This document shows, in pieces, positions 43,859-52,669 of a DNA stretch of 64,000 nucleotides. Numbering within the stretch: the stretch's first letter is position 1; each line of letters opens with the position of its first letter. A program made the translations under genes and the position numbers. Source of the DNA: Nevskiales bacterium (lineage in GTDB: Bacteria > Pseudomonadota > Gammaproteobacteria > Steroidobacterales > GCA-2729495); the NCBI GenBank assembly GCA_011526045.1, contig WYBE01000061.1, forward strand, positions 1 through 64,000. Reading direction: 5' to 3'. Below the pieces are notes generated by a model, which had not been told where the DNA came from, did not search any database, and saw only the letters and a program-made list of their open reading frames with translations.

Positions 43859-46057
43859 CTAGGCGACCGGCGCCAGCCGGGGGAAAACCACAGCCGTCCC
43901 GGGGCGCACCTCGTCGAGTTTCAGAGTGGGATTGTACTGGCGCAGCAACCAGACCGGCACCTTGTACTTCTGCGATGCGAGCACCCACACCGACTCACCC
44001 CGGCGCAACCGGTGCTCGGTGGTGTCCGTAATGCGATAGCGGCTGAAGAACGCCTCCTGCAATTCGCGGTGGAAGTCGATGCGCCGGGACTGGAACGTCT
44101 CGCGGTCGACCTCGCTGAATACCAGGTGCACACGCTGGCCGAGCACCAGCGGACGCTGCCGTGACCAGCCATTCGCCTTGCGCAGTTGCGCGGCACCGAC
44201 TCCCAGCCAGTCGGCGTAGTGGCTGAGTGTCTCGGCCGCCTGCACCTCGACGGTGCCGTCGCCGGCCACGAGGTAGTCGCTGGGATCCGCGAGTGAGGTG
44301 GCCGGCGGGCTGCCGCCGGCAGCCGGCTGCACTGCGCTCGCGACCTGCGATCCGCCACCGGTGTCCGACAGGGCTGCCGCCGCAGGCCGCGTCGCATTGG
44401 CCGCTTCCGCCGGCCGCGCGAGACGCAACGTCTGTCCGCTGTGCAGCATGTTGGCATTGCGCAGGTCATTGAACTCGATCAGGTCACGCTGCGAGACGCC
44501 GGTGCGCCGGGAGATGGCCGCCAGCGAATCACCCGGCCGGACGTGATAACCGGCCGCGTCATTCGTGGCGGTGGCCGGGCCGGTGGTCGCAACTGACGGT
44601 GCCTGCGGGGCCGGGCCTGCCGGCAACGGCCGCGACGCCGGCTCGCTCGCGGCATTCGGTGCGGGCGGCGGCGAACGGCTGGCGAGCCGCGTGTCGCCGG
44701 ACTGCGCCGGCTGCGGGTCGGCCGGCGGGGGTCGGGTCGAACCGGCGCGCGCCGGCAGCTTCAGTGTCTGCCCAACGCGGATGCGGCTGCCATTGCCGAG
44801 GCCATTGGCCTGCGCCAGCTTCGTCACGGTGGTGCCGTGGCGCCGGGCGATCTGCGAAAGCGTGTCGCCTTTCTGCACCCGGTAGCTGAGATCGGGCACC
44901 TGCGCGGCAAACCTCTCCCCGGACGGCACGGCAGCCAGCACCTGCTCGGGCGCGGCGATGACCGTCTCCGCCGGCAACCGGAGGCGGAAACCCCGCGGAA
45001 CGTACTTAGCACCCTCCCACACCGGTGGCAGCAGTGCCGGATTGAACGACTGCAGGGTGCTGCGCGGGACCCCGAGCGCGCGCTCCAGCGTGGAAATGCG
45101 CATGTAGTCGGGCAGTTCCACGACCAGATCCTCGCGTGGCGCCCGGCGCTGCACGGCCCCGAAGAATTTCTCCGGCGCCTGGTCGATCTCCAGCGCCGCC
45201 AGGAACGAAACGTAGAAGTTGCGGGACGCGAAGCCGAATGCCCGGCCGTCGTAGCGTCGGATGATGCGCTCGATATCCGTGGTGCCCATCGACTCGGCAG
45301 CGCGGCGCATACCCGCAGTCCCGTGGTTATACGCGGTGATTGCGAGCGGCCAGGACCCGAGCACCGAGTAGTTGTACTGGAGCAGGCGGGCAGCAGCCTC
45401 GCTCGATTCATACGGATCACGACGTTCGTCGACCGCCTGGTCGATACGCAGGAAGCGCTGGCCCGTGCCGCTGGTGAACTGCCACAATCCCGCCGCGCCC
45501 ACGAAGGAGCGGGCGCTGGGATCGAATGACGACTCCACGTGCGGCAACGCCACCAGCTCCTCCGGCACGCCGGCCGAGCGCATCGCCTTGAGAATATGGT
45601 CGCGCCAGAGTCCTGAGCGGACCAGCCCGGCGTGGAACCGCTCGGCAAGCCCCTGCTGGAAGCGCACACGCTCGGCCGCCTCGCGCAGCTCGTGGTTGGA
45701 GACGCCCGTGCCCCACAACGCCAGCACGCGCCGCTGCTCGCTGCTGAGACCGTCCCGGCGGCCCTCCGCCAATACCCGCAGGATGCGCTCGTACTTGCCG
45801 CGTGCCGCATCTGCGGCGCTGCGGATACGCGCAGGGTTCGAGCCGTCCGGCAGGTCCAGCGTCTCGTAGACGATACCGAGATGGCGATTGTCGTGAATCA
45901 GCCCCTGCTGGGTGCTGACTTCGGCAAATATCCGGCGCCAGAAACCGATCTCCGATTGCAAGCCGGCCGGCCGCGGCAACGCGTCATTGCCGAGCGCCAG
46001 CGAACCGACGAGCATGCTCGCTGCGAGGACCAAAGCTCTGGCAATCACGGTTAGCAC
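43859..46057 (-). CDS. mltD: Membrane-bound lytic murein transglycosylase D (GH23, LysM repeats)
   Basis: A 732-residue cell-wall hydrolase that cuts glycan strands to 1,6-anhydro ends, whose recycling products are substrates of AmpD. It has a signal peptide (residues 1-23), a GH23 domain with the catalytic glutamate in LPHVESSFDPSARS and the GAAGLWQFTSGTG, AITAYNHGTAGM motifs. Four LysM-type segments follow: YRVQKGDTLSQIARRHG, YHVRPGDSLAAISRRTG, a divergent third and HRLRRGESVWVLASQKYK. There is no lipobox cysteine, unlike E. coli MltD. The GTG start is at 46057. Confidence 0.93.
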   Translation of the reverse strand: MLTVIARALVLAASMLVGSLALGNDALPRPAGLQSEIGFWRRIFAEVSTQQGLIHDNRHLGIVYETLDLPDGSNPARIRSAADAARGKYERILRVLAEGRRDGLSSEQRRVLALWGTGVSNHELREAAERVRFQQGLAERFHAGLVRSGLWRDHILKAMRSAGVPEELVALPHVESSFDPSARSFVGAAGLWQFTSGTGQRFLRIDQAVDERRDPYESSEAAARLLQYNYSVLGSWPLAITAYNHGTAGMRRAAESMGTTDIERIIRRYDGRAFGFASRNFYVSFLAALEIDQAPEKFFGAVQRRAPREDLVVELPDYMRISTLERALGVPRSTLQSFNPALLPPVWEGAKYVPRGFRLRLPAETVIAAPEQVLAAVPSGERFAAQVPDLSYRVQKGDTLSQIARRHGTTVTKLAQANGLGNGSRIRVGQTLKLPARAGSTRPPPADPQPAQSGDTRLASRSPPPAPNAASEPASRPLPAGPAPQAPSVATTGPATATNDAAGYHVRPGDSLAAISRRTGVSQRDLIEFNDLRNANMLHSGQTLRLARPAEAANATRPAAAALSDTGGGSQVASAVQPAAGGSPPATSLADPSDYLVAGDGTVEVQAAETLSHYADWLGVGAAQLRKANGWSRQRPLVLGQRVHLVFSEVDRETFQSRRIDFHRELQEAFFSRYRITDTTEHRLRRGESVWVLASQKYKVPVWLLRQYNPTLKLDEVRPGTAVVFPRLAPVA

Positions 46058-46077
46058 CAGATCGAACCCTGTTTATC

Positions 46078-46100
46078 GGGCGATTGATAGCCAATCGCCC
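46078..46100. other. Nine-base-pair hairpin upstream of mltD
   Basis: GGGCGATTG (46078-46086) and CAATCGCCC (46092-46100) form a perfect inverted repeat with a five-base spacer, 20 bases upstream of the mltD start codon. It could be an mRNA leader hairpin or, because it is symmetric, an operator. The rest of the 325-base gap to the next gene contains no other clear feature apart from a possible -10 box near 46317. Confidence 0.55.
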
Positions 46101-46382
46101 CGGTCAATGCAAGCGCCGGCCAGCCACACAGCCGAAGCGCGTCACCGCACGCCCAGCCTAGCCCGGCATGGGGCTGGCCGGAGACGAAACGATTCACATA
46201 ACTGAACATGACCGCGTGCACCGCAAGGCCTGTCGCCGCGCCTGCACGACGCGCGCCGGCTTCAAGCGGTTTTACAAAACTGCTACTGTTTCACGCCGTC
46301 GAGCCACTCTTTTACCTATCTTGCCGTGATGCTGATGCGCATCCGGCCATCCATCCGAGCGACCCCCGGTAGCGAGCCAGTG

Positions 46383-47735
46383 ATGCAGCGCGTACCCGAG
46401 ACGTCATCCGTGGGTCAGATCCCGCGCCTGGCCGCGCTGCTGATCCTCGTCGCGCTCACGGGCTGCGGCTCGGGCCCGGACGGCCCGCCCGCAGCCACTG
46501 CGCCGCCGAAAGCGGCGCTGCCGGACCGCGCCGCGCCGGCCGCGACCGAGTCAAAGCCGGCTCCCGCAGCATCGGCACCACCGGCAATGCCGGCGCCCGA
46601 CAGCCCGCCCGTGCCGGCCATCGCCGCAACGGCGGCGCCTGCGCCGACAGCACCCGAGGCTGCTGCACCCGCGCGGCCTCCGGGCACGCTCGAGGTACTC
46701 GGCGAGCAGATCCCGCCGGGCACCGTCACGCGGCTGATGTGGTCGGCCAGCAGTATTTTCGAAGGCATGAGCAGCGAGACCCCGGTGCTGGTCGTGAACG
46801 GACGCCAAGCAGGACCCGTACTGTGCCTGACCGCAGCCGTGCACGGCGATGAACTCAATGGCATCGAGATGGTGCGGCGAGTGTTCCAGGAACTGGCTGC
46901 CGACGAACTGAAGGGCGCGGTCATCGGAATGCCGATCGTGAACATCCACGGCTTCCGGCGCGGCTCGCGCTACCTGCCGGACCGGCGCGACCTCAACCGG
47001 TTCTTCCCCGGCAATCCCCAGGGCAGTTCGGCAGCGCGCATCGCGTATTCCCTGTTCGAGCAAATCATCCGCAAATGCGATGTCGTCGTGGACCTGCATA
47101 CCGGCTCGTTTTTCCGCAACAACCTGCCGCAGGTGCGGGCCGATCTGTCGCAGCCGTCCGTGGCAGAACTCGCGCACGGTTTCGGCGGCATGCTGGTGCT
47201 CAATGACGAAGCCTCACCCGGCACGCTGCGCCGCGCGGCCACTGATGCAGGCATCCCTGCGGTGATCATGGAGGCCGGCGAGCCCTTGCGGCTGCAGCCA
47301 CGCCAGGTCGAACAGGGCGTAGCCGGCGTCAACCGCCTGCTGCGCTCGCTCGGCATGATCCGGCGCGCGACGCTCCTCAAGCAACCCGAGCCGGTGTACT
47401 ACCACTCCCGCTGGGTGCGCGCGGACCACGGCGGCGTGCTGTTCTCGGTCGTGCGGCTGGGCCAGACGGTGCGGGCGGGCGACATCCTCGGCACGGTCAC
47501 GGACCCGATCAGCAATGAGCAGAACCTCATCTATGCGCCATTCGAGGGCCGCGTCATCGGCATGGCCGTGAACCAGGTCGTCATGCCCGGTTTCGCCGCC
47601 TTCCACCTCGGCACCGAAGCGCAACAAGGCCCGCCGGCGCTGGCGTATGCCGCACCGAAGGACGCAAACGGCAAAGACGGCGACCGGGAATCGGTCGAAA
47701 CGGAAGAGTCCGACCTCAGGCAGGATACCGAGTAG
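46383..47735 (+). CDS. M14-type succinylglutamate desuccinylase/aspartoacylase lipoprotein
   Basis: A 450-residue exported zinc hydrolase. A lipoprotein signal (LAALLILVALTGCG) is followed by about 85 residues of Ala/Pro-rich linker, then an M14 carboxypeptidase-like domain. Zinc ligands are visible in AAVHGDELNGIEMV (H-x2-E) and VDLHTGSFFRNN (H), with RDLNRFFPGN between. The C-terminal beta domain resembles the aspartoacylase end (ADHGGVLFSVVRLGQTVRAGD). The substrate is unknown; surface location makes amino-acid catabolism unlikely and peptide or wall material possible. The ATG at 46383 gives a clean signal; ATG 46329 and GTG 46326 are alternatives. Confidence 0.82.
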   Translation: MQRVPETSSVGQIPRLAALLILVALTGCGSGPDGPPAATAPPKAALPDRAAPAATESKPAPAASAPPAMPAPDSPPVPAIAATAAPAPTAPEAAAPARPPGTLEVLGEQIPPGTVTRLMWSASSIFEGMSSETPVLVVNGRQAGPVLCLTAAVHGDELNGIEMVRRVFQELAADELKGAVIGMPIVNIHGFRRGSRYLPDRRDLNRFFPGNPQGSSAARIAYSLFEQIIRKCDVVVDLHTGSFFRNNLPQVRADLSQPSVAELAHGFGGMLVLNDEASPGTLRRAATDAGIPAVIMEAGEPLRLQPRQVEQGVAGVNRLLRSLGMIRRATLLKQPEPVYYHSRWVRADHGGVLFSVVRLGQTVRAGDILGTVTDPISNEQNLIYAPFEGRVIGMAVNQVVMPGFAAFHLGTEAQQGPPALAYAAPKDANGKDGDRESVETEESDLRQDTE

Positions 47736-47763
47736 GGCCGGGGCCTTCGGCAGACCCCGGCCC
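47735..47763. terminator. Hairpin between convergent M14 and htpX genes
   Basis: GGGCCGGGG (47735-47743) pairs with CCCCGGCCC (47755-47763) to give a nine-base GC stem with an 11-base loop. It fills the gap between two convergent genes, the usual place for a two-way terminator. No T run follows in either direction, so the call rests on position and stem strength. Confidence 0.5.
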
Positions 47764-47768
47764 GACGG

Positions 47769-48656
47769 TCAACCGAGCTTAGGCTGCGACGCGTTGCGCA
47801 GCGCGGCGATACGTTCGTCGAGCGGCGGATGCGACATGAAAAACCGCGAGGCGCGGCCGCCGGAGATGCCGAAGGCTTTCATGGAATCGGGCAACGCGCT
47901 GGGTTCATGCGCGCTTTTCAGCCGCTCGAGCGCCGCAATCATGCCATCGCGGCCGGCCAGGCTGGCTCCGCCGGCATCCGCCCGGAACTCCCGCTGCCGC
48001 GAGAACCAGGCGACGATCATGCTGGCGAGCACGCCCAGCACCAGCTGGGCAACGATGGTGGTGATGAAAAAACCTGGCCCATGATCGCGCTCCGAGCGGA
48101 ACACCGTCCGGTCGACCACGTAGCCGATCACGCGCGACAGGAACAGCACGAACGTATTCACCACCCCCTGGATCAGGGTGAGCGTCACCATGTCGCCGTT
48201 GGCGACGTGGGAAATCTCGTGGCCGAGCACGGCCTCGACCTCGCGGCGCTCCATCCGCTGCAGGAGCCCGGTGCTGACGGCGACCAGCGCGCTGTCGCGG
48301 CGCGCACCCGTTGCGAAGGCGTTCACGTCCGGCGCGTCGTAGACGGCGACCTCCGGCATGCCGATGCCGGCTTGTCGCGCCTGCCGCTGCACGGTCTCGA
48401 GGAGCCAGGCTTCCGTGGCATCGCGCGGCTGGGTGATGACCCGCGCGCCCGTGCTGCGCTTGGCGATCCACTTGGACATGGCGAGCGAAATCAGCGCACC
48501 GCCGAATCCGAACACCGCGCAGAACACGAGCAACGCCTGGAAATTGATCCCGCCCTGCTCGTCGATGACCCGGTCCAGGCCGAGCACCCGGGCCACCACG
48601 GACAGCACGAGCAACACCGCGATATTCGTGGCGATCAGCAAAAACACTCGCTTCAC
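47769..48656 (-). CDS. htpX: Membrane protease HtpX
   Basis: A 295-residue M48 zinc metalloprotease of the inner membrane that degrades damaged membrane proteins. Two N-terminal helices ([40 protein letters not shown]) precede the zinc site [13 protein letters not shown] and two more helices. The third ligand is the glutamate in [17 protein letters not shown], and [12 protein letters not shown] ends the domain. The GTG at 48656 gives the canonical start ([11 protein letters not shown]), nine bases after GGAG. A weak heat-shock-like sequence lies upstream, but its spacing is poor. Confidence 0.95.
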   Translation of the reverse strand: MKRVFLLIATNIAVLLVLSVVARVLGLDRVIDEQGGINFQALLVFCAVFGFGGALISLAMSKWIAKRSTGARVITQPRDATEAWLLETVQRQARQAGIGMPEVAVYDAPDVNAFATGARRDSALVAVSTGLLQRMERREVEAVLGHEISHVANGDMVTLTLIQGVVNTFVLFLSRVIGYVVDRTVFRSERDHGPGFFITTIVAQLVLGVLASMIVAWFSRQREFRADAGGASLAGRDGMIAALERLKSAHEPSALPDSMKAFGISGGRASRFFMSHPPLDERIAALRNASQPKLG

Positions 48657-48847
48657 CTGGGGTCTCCTCACATCCAAGGGTTGCGTATTAGGTGGTTGCC
48701 GCAGCCGATAATTCAACCCCCGGCCGTGGCAGTTGTTGCTTTCTTTGGGGGTGCTGACGCATTTTGCTGCAACCGGTACCGGGGTCTTCCCGCTGACCGC
48801 CCCTTTCCCAGAACCCGCCCCGCACCTAGCATGTGCTGCCAAGCCGC

Positions 48848-49780
48848 ATGAACTCTCCACCGGGACAACGCGCATCGCTGTCTGGTTTCTGGCACCCGCG
48901 CTACTGGCCGTTGTGGCTCGGGGCCGGGCTGCTGCGCCTGCTCATCGTGCTGCCCTTCCGGGTCCAGCTGGCGCTGGGCGCCGGGCTTGGCCGACTGCTC
49001 TACCTGCTGTTGCGCGAGCGGCGGCGGGTGGCGGCGATCAACCTGCGCCTTTGCTTTCCGGAACTCGGCGAGCGCGAACGTGCCCGCCTGCTGCGCCGGC
49101 ATTTCTCCTCACTGGGAATCGGCCTGTTCGAACTCGGCATGGCTTGGTGGGCCAGCGACCGGCGTATCCAGTCCCTGGTCCGCATCGAGGGTTTCGAGAA
49201 CCTCAGCAATGCGCTTCGCAGCGGGCGTGGCGTGCTGGTCGTCAGCGGCCACTTTTCCGGCGGTGAGATCACGGGACGAGCGATGAAAGCCCTCGTGCCC
49301 CAATACGGCGTCCTGTACCGGCCCGTCCGTAACCCGCTGCTCGACGAGTTTCTGCGCCGGGCGCGGGCACGGGCGGTGCAGTTTGTCATCCCCAAGGACA
49401 GCATACGCGTGCTGCTGCGCGTCCTGAAACAGGGCATCGCGGTGTGGTACGCAGCCGACCAGAGCTATCGGCGCCAGCACAGCGTGCTCGTGCCGTTCTT
49501 CGGCGAGCCCGCGATGACCAACGGCGCGCTCACCCCTATCGCGCGCCTGAGTGCTGCCCCGGTGGTGCCGTACTTCCCGCAGCGCCTGGCTGACGGGAGT
49601 GGCTATCGCGTGAGCATCCTGCCCGCGCTGGAGGATTTTCCGAGCGGCGATGTCGCGGCCGACACACAGCGCGTCCTGGCGCTGCTCGAAGCACACATCC
49701 GGCAGGCGCCCGAGCAGTATTACTGGGTGCACCGCCGCTTCAAAGGGCGTCCGGAAGGCTTCCCGGACCCTTATCGCTGA
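48848..49780 (+). CDS. lpxL: Lipid A lauroyl-type acyltransferase (LpxL/HtrB family)
   Basis: A 310-residue inner-membrane acyltransferase that adds a secondary acyl chain to Kdo-lipid A. It has an N-terminal membrane helix ([19 protein letters not shown]), then [20 protein letters not shown], the catalytic H-x4-E in [23 protein letters not shown] and [20 protein letters not shown], all typical of the LpxL/LpxM group. Whether it is LpxL, LpxM or LpxP-like cannot be decided. It opens the LPS section and diverges from htpX. Confidence 0.92.
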   Translation: MNSPPGQRASLSGFWHPRYWPLWLGAGLLRLLIVLPFRVQLALGAGLGRLLYLLLRERRRVAAINLRLCFPELGERERARLLRRHFSSLGIGLFELGMAWWASDRRIQSLVRIEGFENLSNALRSGRGVLVVSGHFSGGEITGRAMKALVPQYGVLYRPVRNPLLDEFLRRARARAVQFVIPKDSIRVLLRVLKQGIAVWYAADQSYRRQHSVLVPFFGEPAMTNGALTPIARLSAAPVVPYFPQRLADGSGYRVSILPALEDFPSGDVAADTQRVLALLEAHIRQAPEQYYWVHRRFKGRPEGFPDPYR

Positions 49781-49807
49781 CGCGCGCGGCGCCAGGATGC
49801 GCCACGC

Positions 49808-50545
49808 TCAGGAACGCGCAGCAGACAGCTCCGTGCCATGGCCGGCGAGGAGCGCCGACCAGTTTTCCCCCGTGAAGCGCACCGCACCGTCGGCACTGAT
49901 CTTGATGAGCGAACGGCGCAGTCGGGCGAGGTTGCGCTGCTGCCAGGCACCGGCGGCTGGCCGCTCACGGCCACGATCGAAATCGAGCAGGAAGATTTCG
50001 CCACGCTCGTTGATCTGCAGGTTGTGCGCGTTCAAGTCGGCGTGAAAGAAACCTGCCCGGTGAAAGCGGGCTATGCACGCGCCCACGTTACGCCACACCG
50101 CCTCGTCCACCGCCCGCCTGGCAAGGTACGTGGACAACGGCACGACACCGGGAATCAGCACGGTGATCAGATCGGCCCGGTAGACCATGCCCCGGCGCCG
50201 ATAGCGGGCGGCCACTGGCCGCGGCGCGGGCAGGCCCGCATTGCGGATACGGTCGAGCAGGCGCCATTCCGCAAACGAGCGACTGCGGTCTTCGCCCAGC
50301 CAGGGATATCCATCGCGCGCAAACCGGGCCACAGCGCCGCCGCGGTGGTAATGGCGCAGGACCCAGTCCTGGCCCTCGCAGCGAATGAAGAGCGTGGCTC
50401 CGCGCCCGCCGGAATCACCGCTCGCCACGCGCGCCGCGGGCCAGTGTGCGGGGTCGAACCAGTCGGCCTTCATGTGGTTGACGATGGTGCCATCGTATAG
50501 GATGGCACCGTCCGCGATCCGCTCTATACGCTCCACCGAACGCAT
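49808..50545 (-). CDS. kdkA: 3-deoxy-D-manno-octulosonic acid (Kdo) kinase KdkA
   Basis: A 245-residue kinase that phosphorylates Kdo in the LPS inner core. The match to Haemophilus KdkA is clear: WVLRHYHRGGAVARFARDGY, SRSFAEWRLLDRIRNAGLPA, VYRADLITVLIPG, the catalytic loop FHADLNAHNLQI and metal-binding LLDFDRG. The ATG at 50545 overlaps the ATG of the divergent heptosyltransferase (shared CATG). A downstream GTG at 50536 is an alternative start. Organisms with KdkA usually have a single, phosphorylated Kdo. Confidence 0.9.
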   Translation of the reverse strand: MRSVERIERIADGAILYDGTIVNHMKADWFDPAHWPAARVASGDSGGRGATLFIRCEGQDWVLRHYHRGGAVARFARDGYPWLGEDRSRSFAEWRLLDRIRNAGLPAPRPVAARYRRRGMVYRADLITVLIPGVVPLSTYLARRAVDEAVWRNVGACIARFHRAGFFHADLNAHNLQINERGEIFLLDFDRGRERPAAGAWQQRNLARLRRSLIKISADGAVRFTGENWSALLAGHGTELSAARS

Positions 50546-51659
50546 GGCCTTTTCATCCGGTCGAACGCCAGGGCAGTGGCCGGAATCGCTCTGTGTCATT
50601 CGGCTCTCGGCCATCGGCGACTGTTGCCACACGCTGCCCGTGCTGCGCACCCTGCAGTCAGCCTGGCCCGACACGCGCATCACCTGGGTCATCGGCCGGA
50701 CAGAATACGAATTGATGAAGGGCGTGGACGGCGTCGAGTTTATCACCTTCGACAAAAACCAGCCCCGGGCCAGTCTCACGCAACTCCGCGCGCAGACCCG
50801 AGGCCGACGCTTCCCGGTGCTCCTGCACATGCACGCTTCCATGCGCGCGAACTTCGCCAGCCGTGTGGTGGGCGCCGTGCGGCGCATCGGCTTCGACCGC
50901 GGCCGCGCCCGCGACTACCAGTGGCTGTTCACCAACGAGCGGATCGCCGCGCACGCCGACCAGCACGTGATGGACGGCCTGTTCGCGTTCATCGAGCACC
51001 TGGGCATCCACGAGCGACGATTGCGCTGGAATATTCCGCTCAGCGACGACGATCGCGCGTTCGCCGAGTCACAGGCGCGCGGCCCGGCGCCGCTGGTGGT
51101 GATCAGCCCCTGCAGCAGCCAGCGATTCCGCAACTTTCGTGACTGGCGCGCCGAGAATTATGCCGAGGTCGCCAACCGGCTACAGCAGCAGTTCGGCGCG
51201 AAGCTGCTGCTGACTGGCGGCCCGACAGCGGTCGAGCGAGCCTACGGCACCGCGATCGCGTCCGCGACCTGCGCGCCTGTCACCAACCTCATCGGGCAAA
51301 CCAGCCTCAAGCAACTGCTGGCGTTGCTCGAGCGCGCCTCTCTCCTGATCTGCCCGGACTCCGGCCCGGCGCACATGGCGACCGCCGTCGGCACGCCGGT
51401 GATCGGACTCTACGCCACCTCCAATCGCCACCGAACCGGGCCGTATTTCTGCCAGGACCTGGTCGTGGACGCGTATCCCGAAGCCGTGCGCCGCGAGTTC
51501 GGCGTGCCCGTTTCGCAACTGCGTTTCGGCCAGCGGGTACGCGACCCCGCAGCCATGGACCTGATCCGGACCAGCGATGTCATCGCCAGGGCGGAGCAGG
51601 TACTGCAAAACCCGGGCGCCCGGCGCAATGGCACACCGGATGCTCCCGGCAGCGCATAA
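50544..51659 (+). CDS. Heptosyltransferase I, OpsX-like (GT9)
   Basis: A 371-residue glycosyltransferase that would add the first heptose to Kdo. GT9 features are LCVIRLSAIGDCCHTLPVL at the start, the acceptor-side IGRTEYELMKGVDGV, and the ADP-heptose site ICPDSGPAHMATAVGTPVIG near residue 270. The IRLSAIGDCCH and IGRTE segments resemble Haemophilus OpsX more than WaaC. OpsX works on phosphorylated Kdo, which agrees with kdkA diverging from the same point. There is no other start codon before the conserved core, so ATG 50544 is the likely start. Confidence 0.85.
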   Translation: MAFSSGRTPGQWPESLCVIRLSAIGDCCHTLPVLRTLQSAWPDTRITWVIGRTEYELMKGVDGVEFITFDKNQPRASLTQLRAQTRGRRFPVLLHMHASMRANFASRVVGAVRRIGFDRGRARDYQWLFTNERIAAHADQHVMDGLFAFIEHLGIHERRLRWNIPLSDDDRAFAESQARGPAPLVVISPCSSQRFRNFRDWRAENYAEVANRLQQQFGAKLLLTGGPTAVERAYGTAIASATCAPVTNLIGQTSLKQLLALLERASLLICPDSGPAHMATAVGTPVIGLYATSNRHRTGPYFCQDLVVDAYPEAVRREFGVPVSQLRFGQRVRDPAAMDLIRTSDVIARAEQVLQNPGARRNGTPDAPGSA

Positions 51660-51743
51660 CGGCCGCAGCATGGTGTGCGGTGTGCGTCCGGAGCCGGGGG
51701 TTCTTGAGGGCATGATGACCGCTTGCCACAGCGACGAGTCGTG

Positions 51744-52325
51744 ATGATCCGCAACACCGCAACACGCTGGGGCTGGCCTGCGCGGGGCCTGCACTGGCTG
51801 ATGGCGTTGATGATCGCCGCACAAGTGCCGCTTGGCTTCTGGATGGTCGATGCCTACGACGCGTGGCTCGCCGGCAAGGGCGACACGGCGCTGGTGATGA
51901 CGCTCTCCCGGGCGCACAACACCAACGGTTTCCTGGTGCTGATACTGGTGCTGGGGCGGCTGGGCTGGCGGCTGCAGAACCCTGCCCCGGACCTTCCCGC
52001 CGGACTGGCCGCCTGGCAGCGCCTGACGGCGCGTGCGACCCACACCGCTCTCTACACCCTGCTGCTGATCTTCCCGCTCACCGGCTGGGCCGCGCTGTCC
52101 GCCTACGACGGCGAGTTTCCGATCTTTTTCTTCGGCTGGGACCATGTCTTCCGGATCGTGCCCCAGGCCACCGGAGAATCCCCGTTCACGAGCGACCTCT
52201 TCAGCGGAATTCACGAGGCCTGCTGGAAGATCGGCGCCGTTGTGCTCGGCCTGCACGCGGTTGCGGCGCTGTGGCACGAGTACGTTCGCAGGGACGGCGT
52301 GCTGCGGCGTATGTGGCGGGGTTAG
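51744..52325 (+). CDS. Cytochrome b561 family protein
   Basis: A 193-residue four-helix membrane dihaem cytochrome, which passes electrons from quinol or superoxide to an acceptor. Histidines that could bind haem lie in RGLHWLMALMI, SRAHNTNGFLV, RATHTALYTLLLI and in the last helix GAVVLGLHAVAALWHEY. It matches the prokaryotic b561 (CybB-type) family. ATG 51744 follows GTG 51741; either could initiate. It begins a run of genes linked to redox or haem. Confidence 0.88.
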   Translation: MIRNTATRWGWPARGLHWLMALMIAAQVPLGFWMVDAYDAWLAGKGDTALVMTLSRAHNTNGFLVLILVLGRLGWRLQNPAPDLPAGLAAWQRLTARATHTALYTLLLIFPLTGWAALSAYDGEFPIFFFGWDHVFRIVPQATGESPFTSDLFSGIHEACWKIGAVVLGLHAVAALWHEYVRRDGVLRRMWRG

Positions 52326-52348
52326 TCGTTCTTCGTCATGATGCCGCG

Positions 52349-52669
52349 ATGCCGACCCCCGCTCCGCCCGAGCCGACCGTGGAGGCCCTGCGCGAGGCCC
52401 TGACCCAGGTCCTGGACCCGGAGGTCGGGGTGAACATCGTGGATCTCGGGCTCGTCTATGACATACGCCTGTCGGACGGCCGGCTCGAGGTCGATCTCAC
52501 CATGACAACGCCCTCATGCCCGATGGGGTCGATGATTGCCGGTGAAGCGCACGACGTGCTGGCCGCGCAGCTCCCCGCGGGCACTGCCATCGAGGTCAGG
52601 CTGGTCTGGGATCCACCCTGGGAGCCCGCCATGATGAGCGCGCAGGCACGCGAACACTTCGGCTGGTGA
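52349..52669 (+). CDS. DUF59/MIP18-like metal-sulphur cluster protein
   Basis: A 106-residue protein of the DUF59 (PaaD/SufT/MIP18) family that takes part in Fe-S cluster assembly or delivery. The hallmark ALTQVLDPEVGVNIVDLGLVY lies at residues 13-33, and the conserved cysteine follows in MTTTPSCPMGSMI. VWDPPWEPAMMS near the end is also conserved. It starts 23 bases after the b561 gene and overlaps the next gene (TGATG), so it is probably in one transcript with both. Confidence 0.9.
   Translation: MPTPAPPEPTVEALREALTQVLDPEVGVNIVDLGLVYDIRLSDGRLEVDLTMTTPSCPMGSMIAGEAHDVLAAQLPAGTAIEVRLVWDPPWEPAMMSAQAREHFGW

Noticed and set aside
48656..48740. A heat-shock promoter for htpX (GTTGAA...CACCTAATA on the minus strand)
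   Set aside because: The spacer is 17 bases or more and the -10 matches only partly, so it was not listed as a feature.
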